Below, in pieces: positions 1-9,303 of a stretch of 64,000 bases of DNA. The DNA is from Streptococcus sp. M334 (GTDB lineage: Bacteria > Bacillota > Bacilli > Lactobacillales > Streptococcaceae). The stretch covers positions 173,278 through 237,277 of the forward strand of contig NZ_GL732487.1 of NCBI RefSeq assembly GCF_000187745.1, written 5' to 3'. The translations under genes and the position numbers were made by a program. The notes under the pieces are model-generated. The model ran no database searches. It had not been told where the DNA came from and saw only the letters and a list, made by a program, of their open reading frames with translations. Each line of letters begins with the position of its first letter. The stretch's first letter is position 1.

Positions 1-671
1 GTCAAGTTGAGGACAATCCCAATCTTGGAATCTGGCAAAAGTTCATGACAGGCCTTAACCGCCCGACTGCTGGCCAATTGTGTATGATAAGCTACTTTAA
101 CGGCTGCCTCTGCATCCACCTTATGTGGATAATGGGCATCGTAAAAATAGCCAAATTCCACAGGAACGATGGGCTCATTAAAGGTAATCCATTGATCCAC
201 TAAATCTCCATAAGTCTCAAAACAAAAACGAGCATAGTCTTCATAGGCTGAAACAGTCTCCTTATTTTCCCAACCATCACCATCCTCTTGAAGGGCAAAA
301 GGCAAATCAAAATGATAAAGATTGACTAAAAGACGAATCCCTTTGGCCTTAATAGCCTCAAAAACCTTACGGTAAAAGTCTACACCCTGAGAATTGACTT
401 TTCCACAACCTTGTGGAAAAATCCGTGACCACTGAATAGAAGTCCGAAAGGCTGTGTGACCAGTCTCTAACAAAAGCTCGATATCCTGCTCCCAATTTTC
501 ATAAAAGGTCGATGTCTTATCTGGACCAATCCCATTATAGTAACGATTTGGCTCCACGTGGTACCAATAATCCCAGAGATTATCTCCCTTACCGTCACCA
601 GCTATACGTCCTTCTGTCTGCGGCCCAGAAGTAGAGGACCCCCAGACAAAATCCTTTGGAAATCTTAGCAT
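1..671 (-). CDS. 6-phospho-beta-glucosidase, GH1 family (C-terminal part beyond window)
   Basis: The N-terminal 223 codons of a glycoside hydrolase family 1 enzyme are present, starting MLRFPKDFVWGSSTSGPQTE; the remainder lies beyond position 1. The TFNEP motif at about residues 163-167 carries the family's acid/base glutamate; the nucleophile ENG motif would be in the missing part. GH1 enzymes of this type in streptococci hydrolyse 6-phospho-beta-glucosides imported by a PTS. No PTS gene is visible here, so the substrate is unknown. It is the last gene of a leftward run and follows proS with a 98-bp gap, which contains its own TATAAT box. The 6-phospho specificity is inferred from the family. 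Confidence 0.88.
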   Translation of the reverse strand, partial: MLRFPKDFVWGSSTSGPQTEGRIAGDGKGDNLWDYWYHVEPNRYYNGIGPDKTSTFYENWEQDIELLLETGHTAFRTSIQWSRIFPQGCGKVNSQGVDFYRKVFEAIKAKGIRLLVNLYHFDLPFALQEDGDGWENKETVSAYEDYARFCFETYGDLVDQWITFNEPIVPVEFGYFYDAHYPHKVDAEAAVKVAYHTQLASSRAVKACHELLPDSKIGIVLNL

Positions 672-702
672 ACATTTACCTCTTTATCTACTCATTTTTC
701 CC

Positions 703-708
703 ATTATA
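703..708 (-). promoter_or_regulatory. -10 box of the GH1 gene
   Basis: On the minus strand a TATAAT lies 32 bp before the ATG at 671, with a GAGGT ribosome site between them. The -35 region is poor (TAGTTT at 17 bp), so the promoter may depend on an activator; I see no unambiguous cre site. Confidence 0.45.
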
Positions 709-769
709 CAGAAAAAACAAGGTAAAAACTAGTTACATTTTTTCCTTGTTTTTCTTCTGATTATAGTTT

Positions 770-2635
<1,866 letters not shown>

Positions 2636-3895
2636 TTATCTAAAAAAGAGTCGCATGATGTCATTCCAGGTCACAGCAATCATCAAGACAACCATGATGA
2701 CCACTCCGGCCAAGGTGACATAGGTTTCAATTTCTTGTTTCAATGGTTTGCGGCGGATAGCTTCTAGGATATTGAGCACAATCTTACCACCATCCAAAGC
2801 TGGAATCGGAATCAGATTAAAAATCCCGATATTGATAGAAATCATTGCCAAGAAGTACAAGACATTCTCAATTCCATTTTTAGCAGCATCACTACTTGCC
2901 TTAAAAATGGCAACGGGGCCACCTAGCTTGTTCAAATCCGGTTGGAAAATCAGATTTTTCAGGGCTGATAGAATTCGTAGGGCCGAGTCAGCAGCAGTTG
3001 TAAAACCGCCTACAAACATGGATAGAAAATCTGACTTAATCCCCGGTTGAACACCTAGAAGGTAACGGCCTTGACTTTCTTCTGGAGTAACAGTGACTTG
3101 TTTGTCACTACCATTTTCAGAAATAGTCACATCCAAGGTCGGGGCCGTCTTATCTTTGGTTTCTGATTCCACAGCCTGAATCAAACTTTCCCAGTTGCTA
3201 ATCTCATGTGAGCCAATCTTGGTAATCTGAGCCGTTTCTGGTACTCCTACCTTAGCCAAAGCACCTTGGGGCATAACATGGAACTGGTTGGTATCAACAT
3301 CTCTGACACCACCCTGCATAAAGATTAAAATCCAAAAAACAACGACACCTAAGATAAAGTTATTCATAGGGCCTGCAAAATTAGTAATGAGTTTGCCCCA
3401 GATAGTCGCATTTTGATATTGAACATCTAAAGGTGCAATCCGAACCTCAGTACCATCTGCTTCCACAACCGTTGCATCGTGATCCACTGCAAAAGTTTTT
3501 TCTTCTTCCAGAACCAATCCTTTGATAAAGAGCTTGTCTTCAAAGTCAAACTGGGTCACCTGCATAGGAAGAGCTGTTTGATCCAATTTTTTACCTGAGA
3601 GATTGATGCGTTTAACCTTACCATCATCAGTAAGCGTCAAACTAACAGGAGTTCCTGTCTTAATTTCAGTTGTATCATCACCCCAACCAGCCATGCGAAC
3701 ATAGCCACCCAGCGGCAAGATTCGGATGGTATAGGCCGTCCCATCCTTGCCAATATGAGCAAAGATCTTGGGTCCCATGCCAATGGCAAATTCACGCACT
3801 AGAATCCCTGATTTCTTGGCAAAGTAGAAGTGCCCAAACTCATGCACCACCACAATAATCCCGAAAACCAGAATAAAGGTTAAAATTCCGAGCAT
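2636..3895 (-). CDS. rseP: RseP/Eep-type site-2 zinc metalloprotease
   Basis: A 419-aa polytopic membrane protease of family M50. The zinc-binding HExxH motif (HEFGH) lies near residue 18 in the first membrane helix; a PDZ domain occupies the middle (about residues 190-290); the second active-site motif ([11 protein letters not shown]) lies near residue 365 in a late helix. These proteases cut substrates inside the membrane. In streptococci the orthologue Eep matures peptide pheromones and lipoprotein signal peptides (family knowledge). It sits between cdsA and proS in a conserved cluster with short gaps. Confidence 0.95.
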   Translation of the reverse strand: MLGILTFILVFGIIVVVHEFGHFYFAKKSGILVREFAIGMGPKIFAHIGKDGTAYTIRILPLGGYVRMAGWGDDTTEIKTGTPVSLTLTDDGKVKRINLSGKKLDQTALPMQVTQFDFEDKLFIKGLVLEEEKTFAVDHDATVVEADGTEVRIAPLDVQYQNATIWGKLITNFAGPMNNFILGVVVFWILIFMQGGVRDVDTNQFHVMPQGALAKVGVPETAQITKIGSHEISNWESLIQAVESETKDKTAPTLDVTISENGSDKQVTVTPEESQGRYLLGVQPGIKSDFLSMFVGGFTTAADSALRILSALKNLIFQPDLNKLGGPVAIFKASSDAAKNGIENVLYFLAMISINIGIFNLIPIPALDGGKIVLNILEAIRRKPLKQEIETYVTLAGVVIMVVLMIAVTWNDIMRLFFR

Positions 3896-3916
3896 AGTAT
3901 TTCCTCCGTCTTTTGA

Positions 3917-4720
3917 TTAAAAGAGTCCAAATAAGTGCATGATTGGAAATACAAGTAACATACTATCAAAACGATCCAAAACACCACCATGTCCAGGGAT
4001 AAATTTCCCAGAATCCTTGACACCAAAGTGACGCTTGATCGAACTTTCTAGTAAATCCCCAAATTGTCCAGCCACACTAAAGAAAATAGCAAAGACTGAC
4101 ATCTTGTAAATTCCATAGGGAAGGGCAACTGTCCTGTCAACTATCATAAAGATGATGGTTACTAAAATTGCTCCTAAAATACCACCAAAGGCACCCTCAA
4201 AGGTTTTATTTGGAGAAACTGTCGGAGCTAATTTTCGTTTACCATAGTTCATCCCAACAAGATAGGCACCACTGTCTGTTGCCCAAACAATACACAAGGC
4301 CAAGAGCGCCTTATCTAAACCTGCGACACGAGCATCTAGCAAAGCATTAAAACCAAATCCCACGTAGAAACTCATAGCCAGAGGGAAAACAGCATCCTCA
4401 ATCGTATAGGACTTGCTAAAAACGGTCGTTCCTAACATGATTGAAATCAAAACACTATAGGCAACCACATTCCCATCAACTGGCAAAAAAGTCAGGTAAT
4501 TCTCCAAGGGAATGGTCAAAGCAAAGGTTGCAAATAGGGTCAAGAGGCCCTCCATCGTCATGGTCTCTAGACCTCTCATCTTCAAAAGTTCATGCATGGC
4601 TAGCATGGCTATGATTCCGATTGCTATCTGCAGCAAGAGTCCCCCAACCATCAAAATCGGTAGGAAAATAGCCAGGGCAATCCCTGCAAACAAGGTTCTT
4701 TTCTGTAAATCCTGTGTCAT
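3917..4720 (-). CDS. cdsA: Phosphatidate cytidylyltransferase
   Basis: A 267-aa integral membrane enzyme with about eight hydrophobic segments. It makes CDP-diacylglycerol from phosphatidate and CTP, the branch-point precursor of phosphatidylglycerol and cardiolipin. The CdsA signature runs through SSIKRHFGVKDSGKFIPGHG and continues with GVLDRFDS near the C-terminus. It is 8 bp downstream of uppS and 21 bp upstream of rseP, in the usual uppS-cdsA-rseP order. The cardiolipin synthase elsewhere in this window acts downstream of its product. Confidence 0.96.
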   Translation of the reverse strand: MTQDLQKRTLFAGIALAIFLPILMVGGLLLQIAIGIIAMLAMHELLKMRGLETMTMEGLLTLFATFALTIPLENYLTFLPVDGNVVAYSVLISIMLGTTVFSKSYTIEDAVFPLAMSFYVGFGFNALLDARVAGLDKALLALCIVWATDSGAYLVGMNYGKRKLAPTVSPNKTFEGAFGGILGAILVTIIFMIVDRTVALPYGIYKMSVFAIFFSVAGQFGDLLESSIKRHFGVKDSGKFIPGHGGVLDRFDSMLLVFPIMHLFGLF

Positions 4721-4728
4721 ATTACCTC

Positions 4729-5487
4729 CTAAACTCCTCCAAATCGGCGATGGCGACGATTGTAGGCAAGAATAGCTTCCTGCAAGGCTACCTCGTCAAA
4801 ATCAGGCCACAAGGTGTCCGTAAAATAGAGCTCACTATAAGCTCCCTGCCATGGAAGGAAATTGCTCAAACGCAATTCTCCACTAGTACGGATAATCAAG
4901 TCTGGATCTCGTACATCCTTAGGCAAATGCTGGGTGAAGAGATAGTTGCCAATCAATTCCTCTGTGATGTCACCTGGGTTGATTTTGGCATCTAACACAT
5001 CCTGGGAAATCAACTTAAGAGCCTGTGTAATCTCAGCACGTCCACCATAGTTGAGAGCAAAATTAAGAATCAAACCTGTGTTGTTCTTAGTCAATTCCTC
5101 AGCCTTGGTCAGAGCTTCAAAAGTTTGCTTAGGCAGGCGGTCTGTCTCCCCAATCATTTGAATCTTAACATTATTCGCATGCAATTCCGGGACATAATTA
5201 TCATAAAACTCTACTGGCAAGTTCATGATAAACTTGACTTCCTGATCTGGACGGGTCCAGTTTTCTGTAGAAAAAGCATAGACCGTAATAACCTTAACGC
5301 CTAGTTTGTTGGCTGCCTTGGTCACAGTTTGCAATGCTTCCATGCCCGCCTTGTGTCCGAAGACTCGCGGTTGCATACGTTTTTTAGCCCAACGACCATT
5401 CCCATCCATGATGATGCCGATATGAGCAGGAACCTGTGTCGGAACTTCTACTTCCACAGCCTTATCTTTCTTAAAAAATCCAAACAT
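4729..5487 (-). CDS. uppS: Undecaprenyl diphosphate synthase (cis-prenyltransferase)
   Basis: A 252-aa soluble enzyme that adds isopentenyl units to farnesyl diphosphate to make the C55 lipid carrier for cell-wall synthesis. The active-site motif IIMDGNGRWAK is near residue 25, and the C-terminal RTSGELRLSNFLPWQGAYSE block is the family signature. I chose the start at 5487 (MFGFFKK), the usual streptococcal N-terminus; an in-frame ATG six codons upstream (5505) is possible. It is the first gene of the leftward uppS-cdsA-rseP-proS run. Confidence 0.95.
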   Translation of the reverse strand: MFGFFKKDKAVEVEVPTQVPAHIGIIMDGNGRWAKKRMQPRVFGHKAGMEALQTVTKAANKLGVKVITVYAFSTENWTRPDQEVKFIMNLPVEFYDNYVPELHANNVKIQMIGETDRLPKQTFEALTKAEELTKNNTGLILNFALNYGGRAEITQALKLISQDVLDAKINPGDITEELIGNYLFTQHLPKDVRDPDLIIRTSGELRLSNFLPWQGAYSELYFTDTLWPDFDEVALQEAILAYNRRHRRFGGV

Positions 5488-5562
5488 GATCTTATTCCTA
5501 TTCAAAAATCTATCGTTTCATTATACCATATTTCCCTATTTTCTTCTATCACTAAGCTATTT

Positions 5563-5675
5563 ATACTCTTCGAAAATCTCTTCAAACCACGTCAGCTCTA
5601 TCTGCAACCTCAAAACAGTGTTTTGAGCAACCTGCAGCTAGCTTCCTAGTTTGCACTTTGATTTTCATTGAGTAT
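5563..5675. repeat. BOX element (boxA, remnant of boxB, boxC)
   Basis: It begins ATACTCTTCGAAAATC (boxA end) and closes TTGATTTTCATTGAGTAT (boxC end), with the typical GCTAGCTTCCTAGTTTGC block inside. The centre of boxA and most of boxB are deleted, leaving about 113 bp. BOX elements are intergenic repeats of S. pneumoniae and its relatives that fold into stable RNA structures. Confidence 0.85.
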
Positions 5676-5701
5676 TATTCTCAGGCACAAAGCCCATTTT
5701 C

Positions 5702-5796
5702 AAAAAAATAAGCCGCCTGATTGGGCGACTCTATTTTTATAGGGAGATTATTATGAAAAAGTTTTAGGAGTTTAAGTTAAGATCTTCTTAACTTAT
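5702..5796 (-). ncRNA. Cia-dependent small RNA (csRNA/ccn family), copy A
   Basis: About 95 nt transcribed leftwards from the CiaR-type promoter at 5803-5835 to a GC hairpin plus U-run at 5701-5731. The transcript carries CUCC and UCUCCC anti-Shine-Dalgarno stretches next to CAU; the opposite strand reads like a ribosome site plus ATG. csRNAs of pneumococcus bind the initiation regions of mRNAs such as comC (established knowledge). The transcription start is inferred from the -10 position. I cannot assign the ccn letter. Confidence 0.85.
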
Positions 5797-5802
5797 GAAC
5801 TT

Positions 5803-5835
5803 AGTATACACTCCCTAGCTTAAAGTTTCCTTAAG
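5803..5835 (-). promoter_or_regulatory. CiaR-type promoter of csRNA copy A
   Basis: On the minus strand, CTTAAG-N5-TTTAAG (5819-5835) lies exactly 10 bp upstream of a TATACT -10 box (5803-5808). The CiaR consensus is TTTAAG-N5-TTTAAG, placed 10 bp before -10. The site overlaps the last codons of the adjacent nucleotidyltransferase gene. Confidence 0.85.
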
Positions 5836-6394
5836 TATTTTTAAAAATCAAATTTTTCCATTTCTCTTGCCAATTTTTCTTGAATAGCCGTGTTTGATAA
5901 AGTTCCATTCGGTCTTGATTCTCTAAGAAATGAGGAGTTGGACGAACTTGAAAATTCAAAATATCCTCCAAACCATAAGGTGCATAGAGTTCAAAATCTG
6001 ATTCTTCATTCAAGCGCAGTCCAACTGCCGTACACCGTTCTGGATACTTACTCATAGCATCACGGGAACTGGTATAGGGAGCAGTATGAGGGCTATGCTG
6101 GTGCATATAGACCTGATTTTTCAATTCCCACTGGTACTGAGGAAAGTCCTCTCGTAGCTTTTTCTCCAGGGACAAGGTTTCCTCATAAGAAATATCCGGT
6201 TCAAAGAAAATCACATCTACATCTGTTTCATGGTCAAAAGGGGATTTGTCTGACAAAAGATTCCAGATGAAATTTCTGACAGAACCTGCTGCCAACCACG
6301 AGTCTTTCAGACCAAGGTTTCGGATGATCGTCAGAATAGCCATCATATCCGGATTTTCTCTAAAAGCCTCTAGAATTTCTTGCTTATTTTTCAT
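5831..6394 (-). CDS. Nucleotidyltransferase family protein (DUF925/NTP_transf-like)
   Basis: A 187-aa protein with the nucleotidyltransferase-like signature [13 protein letters not shown] followed by [10 protein letters not shown], an acidic DVDV pair typical of metal-binding active sites in the superfamily. Its substrate is unknown. The start at 6394 (MKNKQEIL) overlaps the end of ruvB by 11 bp and suggests translational coupling; an ATG nine bases upstream would sit almost on top of the GGGG ribosome site, so I consider it less likely. The 3' end overlaps the csRNA promoter. Confidence 0.75.
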   Translation of the reverse strand: MKNKQEILEAFRENPDMMAILTIIRNLGLKDSWLAAGSVRNFIWNLLSDKSPFDHETDVDVIFFEPDISYEETLSLEKKLREDFPQYQWELKNQVYMHQHSPHTAPYTSSRDAMSKYPERCTAVGLRLNEESDFELYAPYGLEDILNFQVRPTPHFLENQDRMELYQTRLFKKNWQEKWKNLIFKNT

Positions 6395-7382
6395 TGTACT
6401 CATACCCCAAATGCTCATATGCCTTAGCAGTCGCCACCCGTCCAGACCGTGTCCGCATGATAAAACCTTTTTGAATCAAGTAGGGCTCATACATGTCTTC
6501 AACTGTCTCACGCTCTTCTGCTATGTTAACAGAAAGAGTTCCTAGACCAACAGGACCACCACCGTACATCTCAATCATGGTGCGAAGGATTTTTTGATCC
6601 ACATAGTCCAAACCTTCATGGTCAACATCCAGCATAGTCAAAGCCTTATCGGTAATAACATCATCGATAACCCCATTCCCCATAATCTGGGCAAAATCGC
6701 GCACGCGCTTGAGGAGACGATTGGCGATACGAGGGGTTCCACGACTCCGCAAAGCCAACTCAGAAGCTGCCTCATGAGTGATTTCCATCTCAAAAATATC
6801 TGCTGTCCGCTCGACAATTTCCGTCAAATCAGCATGAGCATAATACTCCATATGACCTGTAATCCCAAAACGTGCCCGTAGCGGATTTGAGAGCATACCA
6901 GCCCGAGTCGTCGCACCAATCAAAGTGAAAGGTGGCAACTCCAAATGAACACTGCGACTGCCTTCACCAGCACCAATCATGATATCAATGTAGAAGTCCT
7001 CCATGGCACTATAAAGCACCTCTTCCACAGACATGGGCAAGCGATGAATCTCATCAATAAAAAGGACATCCCCAGGCTCTAAGTCATTCAAAATCGCTAC
7101 TAGATCACCAGCCTTTTCAATGACAGGCCCAGACGTCTGCTTGAGATTGACACCCAGTTCGTTAGCAATAACAAAGGCCATGGTCGTCTTCCCCAAACCT
7201 GGAGGTCCAAATAAGAGGACATGATCCAGCGCTTCATCCCGCATTTTGGCGGCTTCAATAAAGATTTGGAGCTGGTCCTTGACCTTATCCTGCCCGATAT
7301 ATTCACGTAAATACTGAGGACGGAGTGTGCGTTCTACTAACTCCTCATCCCCCATTATCTCATTATCTAAAATTCTACTCAT
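6384..7382 (-). CDS. ruvB: Holliday junction branch-migration ATPase RuvB
   Basis: A 332-aa AAA+ motor that drives branch migration of Holliday junctions together with RuvA. Walker A is GPPGLGKTT (about residue 60), Walker B is DEIHR (about residue 110), followed by sensor 1 and a C-terminal winged helix ([20 protein letters not shown]). Full length. RuvA is not adjacent, as is usual in streptococci. A TATAAT at 7389-7394 lies just before the start codon. Confidence 0.97.
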   Translation of the reverse strand: MSRILDNEIMGDEELVERTLRPQYLREYIGQDKVKDQLQIFIEAAKMRDEALDHVLLFGPPGLGKTTMAFVIANELGVNLKQTSGPVIEKAGDLVAILNDLEPGDVLFIDEIHRLPMSVEEVLYSAMEDFYIDIMIGAGEGSRSVHLELPPFTLIGATTRAGMLSNPLRARFGITGHMEYYAHADLTEIVERTADIFEMEITHEAASELALRSRGTPRIANRLLKRVRDFAQIMGNGVIDDVITDKALTMLDVDHEGLDYVDQKILRTMIEMYGGGPVGLGTLSVNIAEERETVEDMYEPYLIQKGFIMRTRSGRVATAKAYEHLGYEYNEK

Positions 7383-7412
7383 GGCTCTATTATATCAAAA
7401 ATCCAAGCCACA

Positions 7413-7442
7413 AACAAAAAAGCCACCCGATTGGGTGACTCC
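7413..7442 (-). terminator. csRNA-type terminator with no csRNA body (first copy)
   Basis: On the minus strand, GTCACCC-AATC-GGGTGGC is followed by six T residues. It matches the terminator hairpins of the four csRNAs, but the sequence to its right is a toxin-antitoxin locus, not a csRNA body or CiaR site. It may end leftward transcripts such as the antisense RNA that escape the first hairpin. Confidence 0.7.
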
Positions 7443-7466
7443 TGAGTTTAGCACTTATGTTGGTTG

Positions 7467-7472
7467 TATAAT
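7467..7472 (+). promoter_or_regulatory. -10 box of Fst-like toxin mRNA, locus 1
   Basis: TATAAT lies 47 bp upstream of the ribosome site of the small toxin ORF, giving a predicted start near 7479 and an mRNA of about 185 nt to the terminator at 7662. The same element recurs in the second locus with a 4-6-bp length difference just upstream. Confidence 0.65.
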
Positions 7473-7519
7473 ATTATACGGCACTTCTACACCGCCTACG
7501 AAAGGAGGTAAGATAGCCC

Positions 7520-7612
7520 ATGATGGAATTAGTACTCAAAACTATCATCGGACCAATTGTGATCGGTGTCGTTCTTCGATTAGTCGATAAATGGCTAAAC
7601 AAGGACAAATAG
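7520..7612 (+). CDS. Fst/Hol_Tox-like small membrane toxin, copy 1
   Basis: A 30-aa peptide with a double Met start, a hydrophobic core (IIGPIVIGVVLRL) with the Gly-Pro kink typical of Fst peptides, and a charged tail (DKWLNKDK). Fst-family toxins are type I toxin-antitoxin peptides that insert in the membrane (pAD1 par and chromosomal relatives). An AGGAGG lies 11 bp before the first ATG and 14 bp before the second. Its gene converges with an antisense RNA promoter (see 7617-7693). Too short for ordinary gene callers. Toxicity is inferred. Confidence 0.85.
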   Translation: MMELVLKTIIGPIVIGVVLRLVDKWLNKDK

Positions 7613-7616
7613 TGTC

Positions 7617-7662
7617 AAAAAAGACCCTAAGCTTAATGTGGAAGTTAGCTTGGGGTCTTTTC
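7617..7662. terminator. Bidirectional terminator of toxin-antitoxin locus 1
   Basis: A hairpin AAAAGACCCTAAGCT...AGCTTGGGGTCTTTT with U-runs on both strands. It can end the rightward toxin mRNA and the leftward antisense RNA. The shared terminator supplies part of the mRNA-antisense pairing in Fst systems. Confidence 0.85.
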
Positions 7663-7693
7663 TAGCCTATGATATAGACACAATACTTAATTC
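7617..7693 (-). ncRNA. Antitoxin RNA (RNA II-like), locus 1
   Basis: A near-perfect minus-strand promoter, TTGACA (7723-7728), 17-bp spacer, GATAAT (7700-7705), predicts a start near 7693 and an RNA of about 77 nt to the shared terminator. Position, size and convergence match the RNA II antitoxin of pAD1 par, which blocks translation of the toxin mRNA. Confidence 0.75.
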
Positions 7694-7699
7694 CCTTTT

Positions 7700-7728
7700 A
7701 TTATCCCACAGTTCACACATTTTGTCAA
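7700..7728 (-). promoter_or_regulatory. Antitoxin RNA promoter, locus 1
   Basis: TTGACA-N17-GATAAT on the minus strand, one of the strongest consensus promoters in the window. Antitoxin RNAs of this class need to be produced in excess of the toxin mRNA. Confidence 0.8.
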
Positions 7729-7811
7729 AAGTTTACATTCTCATCTACTCAGCTTCTCCAACTTTAGAATCTGTCCAATAAAGTTTATAAGATTAAGTAA
7801 AAGTTATCGGA

Positions 7812-7869
7812 AAATGATGTTTAAAATAGTCTCTAAAAGCCTGAAATAGAGCCAAAAAACTCCACCTGA
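7812..7869 (+). repeat. 58-bp direct repeat, copy 1
   Basis: A stretch beginning AAAATGAT and ending GCCAAAAAACTCCACCTG recurs at 8492-8549 with a few mismatches. The copy here runs into a csRNA-type terminator remnant and then into the second toxin-antitoxin locus; the other copy runs into a complete csRNA. This points to duplication within the locus. Confidence 0.8.
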
Positions 7870-7901
7870 TTGGGTGACTCCCGAGTTTAGCACTTATGTG
7901 G

Positions 7902-7907
7902 TATAAT
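7902..7907 (+). promoter_or_regulatory. -10 box of Fst-like toxin mRNA, locus 2
   Basis: TGGTATAAT, an extended -10, gives a predicted start near 7914 and an mRNA of about 183 nt to the terminator at 8096. Confidence 0.65.
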
Positions 7908-7954
7908 ATTCTACGGCACTGCTACACCGCCTACGAAAGGAGGTGAGATAGCCC

Positions 7955-8047
7955 ATGATGGAACTAATCCTTAAAACTATCATCGGACCAATCGCGGTCG
8001 GTGTTGTTCTTCGCTTAGTCGATAAATGGCTAAACAAAGATAGATAG
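7955..8047 (+). CDS. Fst/Hol_Tox-like small membrane toxin, copy 2
   Basis: A 30-aa peptide differing from copy 1 at a few positions (MMELILKTIIGPIAVGVVLR, then LVDKWLNKDR). It has the same AGGAGG ribosome site, double Met, hydrophobic core and basic tail, and lies 435 bp from copy 1 in the same orientation. Most differences in the gene are silent or conservative, which suggests both copies are still under selection. It has its own antisense promoter and terminator. Confidence 0.85.
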   Translation: MMELILKTIIGPIAVGVVLRLVDKWLNKDR

Positions 8048-8053
8048 TGTCAA

Positions 8054-8096
8054 AAAAGACCCCAAGCTTAATGTGGAAGTTAGCTTGGGGTCTTTT
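8054..8096. terminator. Bidirectional terminator of toxin-antitoxin locus 2
   Basis: A perfect 15-bp stem, AAAAGACCCCAAGCT paired with AGCTTGGGGTCTTTT. Locus 1 has one wobble in the same stem. Confidence 0.85.
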
Positions 8097-8128
8097 CTAG
8101 TCCATGATATAGAACTAATCCTTAATTC
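8054..8128 (-). ncRNA. Antitoxin RNA (RNA II-like), locus 2
   Basis: TTGACA (8158-8163), a 17-bp spacer and GATAAT (8135-8140) on the minus strand predict an RNA of about 75 nt ending in the shared terminator. The promoter-to-terminator segment has diverged slightly from locus 1, so cross-neutralisation between the two loci is an open question. Confidence 0.75.
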
Positions 8129-8134
8129 CTCTCC

Positions 8135-8163
8135 ATTATCCCACAGTTCATAAAATTTGTCAA
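8135..8163 (-). promoter_or_regulatory. Antitoxin RNA promoter, locus 2
   Basis: TTGACA-N17-GATAAT, the same layout and spacer length as locus 1. Confidence 0.8.
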
Positions 8164-8169
8164 AACTTT

Positions 8170-8490
8170 ACATCCTCAGCTTCTCAAGCTTTAACCGCTT
8201 TACAACAAGACTTTCAATTTTAAGAGAAGTTAGGGATTCTATCATTTTCATAGAAATTTTGATTTCGTAAACGAAGAGACAATCTTACATGTCACTTCTC
8301 ATTTAATACGCCACTACTAGACAAGCAAAATCATTATTACAGTAGTTCCAGTCCTTCAATTAACAGTCACTTACAATCAAATTGAGTTTGAAGTAGCTGA
8401 AGTAACAACAAACCTATTTCTTAGTCATATTTCCTAAAAAAGTCCCCGCCAATTCCCCGACCAAAATCCGAAAAATACCGAAAAATATCA
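8170..8490. other. Non-coding spacer with no recognised content
   Basis: About 320 bp between the second toxin-antitoxin locus and the second csRNA. I find no ORF with a ribosome site, no clear promoter-terminator pair and no known repeat. It is AT-rich, and its right end leads into the 58-bp repeat. Confidence 0.5.
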
Positions 8491-8491
8491 A

Positions 8492-8549
8492 AAAATGATT
8501 TTTAGAATAGTCCCAAAAAGCCTGAAATAGAGCCAAAAAACTCCACCTG
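8492..8549 (+). repeat. 58-bp direct repeat, copy 2
   Basis: Partner of 7812-7869. It includes the downstream flank and part of the terminator of csRNA copy B. Confidence 0.8.
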
Positions 8550-8631
8550 TTTCGGTGGAGTTAAGGGAGATTATTATGAAAAAGAAAAGTTTAGGATTTT
8601 ATTAAATAAAGTTAGGAGGTCTTTATTTAAT
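8535..8631 (-). ncRNA. Cia-dependent small RNA (csRNA/ccn family), copy B
   Basis: About 97 nt from a CiaR-type promoter to a terminator with stem CTCCACC/GGTGGAG and a T-run (8535-8562). The RNA contains ACCUCC and UCUCCC anti-Shine-Dalgarno segments and CAU. It shares with copy C the inverted TTATTTAATA-like pair around the first anti-SD, predicting a stem with the CCUCC exposed in the loop. Confidence 0.85.
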
Positions 8632-8637
8632 AACTAT

Positions 8638-8670
8638 ATGATACAAGACGAAGCTTAAAACTAGCTTAAC
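8638..8670 (-). promoter_or_regulatory. CiaR-type promoter of csRNA copy B
   Basis: GTTAAG-N5-TTTAAG (8654-8670, minus strand), 10 bp, then TATCAT (8638-8643). The geometry is identical to the other three copies; the outer half-site deviates from consensus by one base. Confidence 0.82.
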
Positions 8671-8727
8671 TTTTCGCAGATTCTACCACTTTTCAAAAAA
8701 ATTTCTATTACCATCACCTCACCCCAC

Positions 8728-8822
8728 AAAAAAGTCACCTGATTGGGTGACTTCATTAGGAGATTATGATGAAAAAAAGTTTTAGGATTTCATTAAATAA
8801 AGTTAGGAGGTCTTTATTTAAT
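8728..8822 (-). ncRNA. Cia-dependent small RNA (csRNA/ccn family), copy C
   Basis: About 95 nt from the promoter at 8829-8861 to a terminator hairpin GTCACC-CAATCA-GGTGAC with T-run (8728-8753). The body is close to copy B, including the ACCUCC stem-loop and the UAAUCUCC segment. B and C are adjacent and in the same orientation, so they look like a tandem duplication. Confidence 0.85.
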
Positions 8823-8828
8823 GGTTAT

Positions 8829-8861
8829 ATCATACTAGACCATCCTTAAACTTTGCTTAAG
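8829..8861 (-). promoter_or_regulatory. CiaR-type promoter of csRNA copy C
   Basis: CTTAAG-N5-TTTAAG (8845-8861, minus strand), 10 bp, then TATGAT (8829-8834). Confidence 0.85.
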
Positions 8862-8875
8862 AAAAACAAGTTTTG

Positions 8876-9292
8876 TTATTTTTCTCTGTTTACCCAAATC
8901 ATTCCTGTACAATCATAGGTAGATAAGTCTTCAAAACCCAAAGAACGATAAAATCCCACGTTTTTTTCTGTCTGTTCTGTCACCAGCTGGACTTGATAGG
9001 CATCTTTGTAATCCTCTAAAGCCTCTTTCATCAAGGCACTACCAATCCCTTGACGCTGATAGATTGGTAAAACAATCAAATCCTGTACAAAAACTGATGA
9101 AAAACCGTCTCCAACCAAACGAATCAAGCCCACCACAGCATCGCCATCAAGTGCCACATAAATCACTAATGAATGAGATAAGGCCTGCTCCAGCATCTCT
9201 GGTTGATGGGTATAATTTGTCCAACCGACAGCCTGATAGAGATGCAAAACATCCTCGAGCTTGACGATTTCTTGCTTTCTAATTGTTATCAT
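8876..9292 (-). CDS. GNAT family N-acetyltransferase
   Basis: A 138-aa single-domain GNAT. The acetyl-CoA binding motif A reads VLPIYQRQGIGSALMKEALE (about residues 76-95), with the Q/RxxGxG/A signature, followed by the FYRSLGFE motif B. The substrate cannot be predicted. It is 11 bp downstream of a second GNAT gene and probably shares its transcript. Confidence 0.85.
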   Translation of the reverse strand: MITIRKQEIVKLEDVLHLYQAVGWTNYTHQPEMLEQALSHSLVIYVALDGDAVVGLIRLVGDGFSSVFVQDLIVLPIYQRQGIGSALMKEALEDYKDAYQVQLVTEQTEKNVGFYRSLGFEDLSTYDCTGMIWVNREK

Positions 9293-9303
9293 GTCAACAC
9301 CTC

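Noticed and set aside
5563..5675. RUP element
   Set aside because: The end sequences (CTTCGAAAATCTC, TTTTCATTGAGTAT) and the CACGTCAG/GCTAGC blocks match BOX modules, so I call it a BOX.
5740..5775. Tiny plus-strand ORFs starting ATGAAAAAG behind AGGAGATT at the csRNA loci
   Set aside because: They stop after a few codons and lie antisense to the csRNAs; the resemblance to a ribosome site is explained by csRNA complementarity to mRNA starts.
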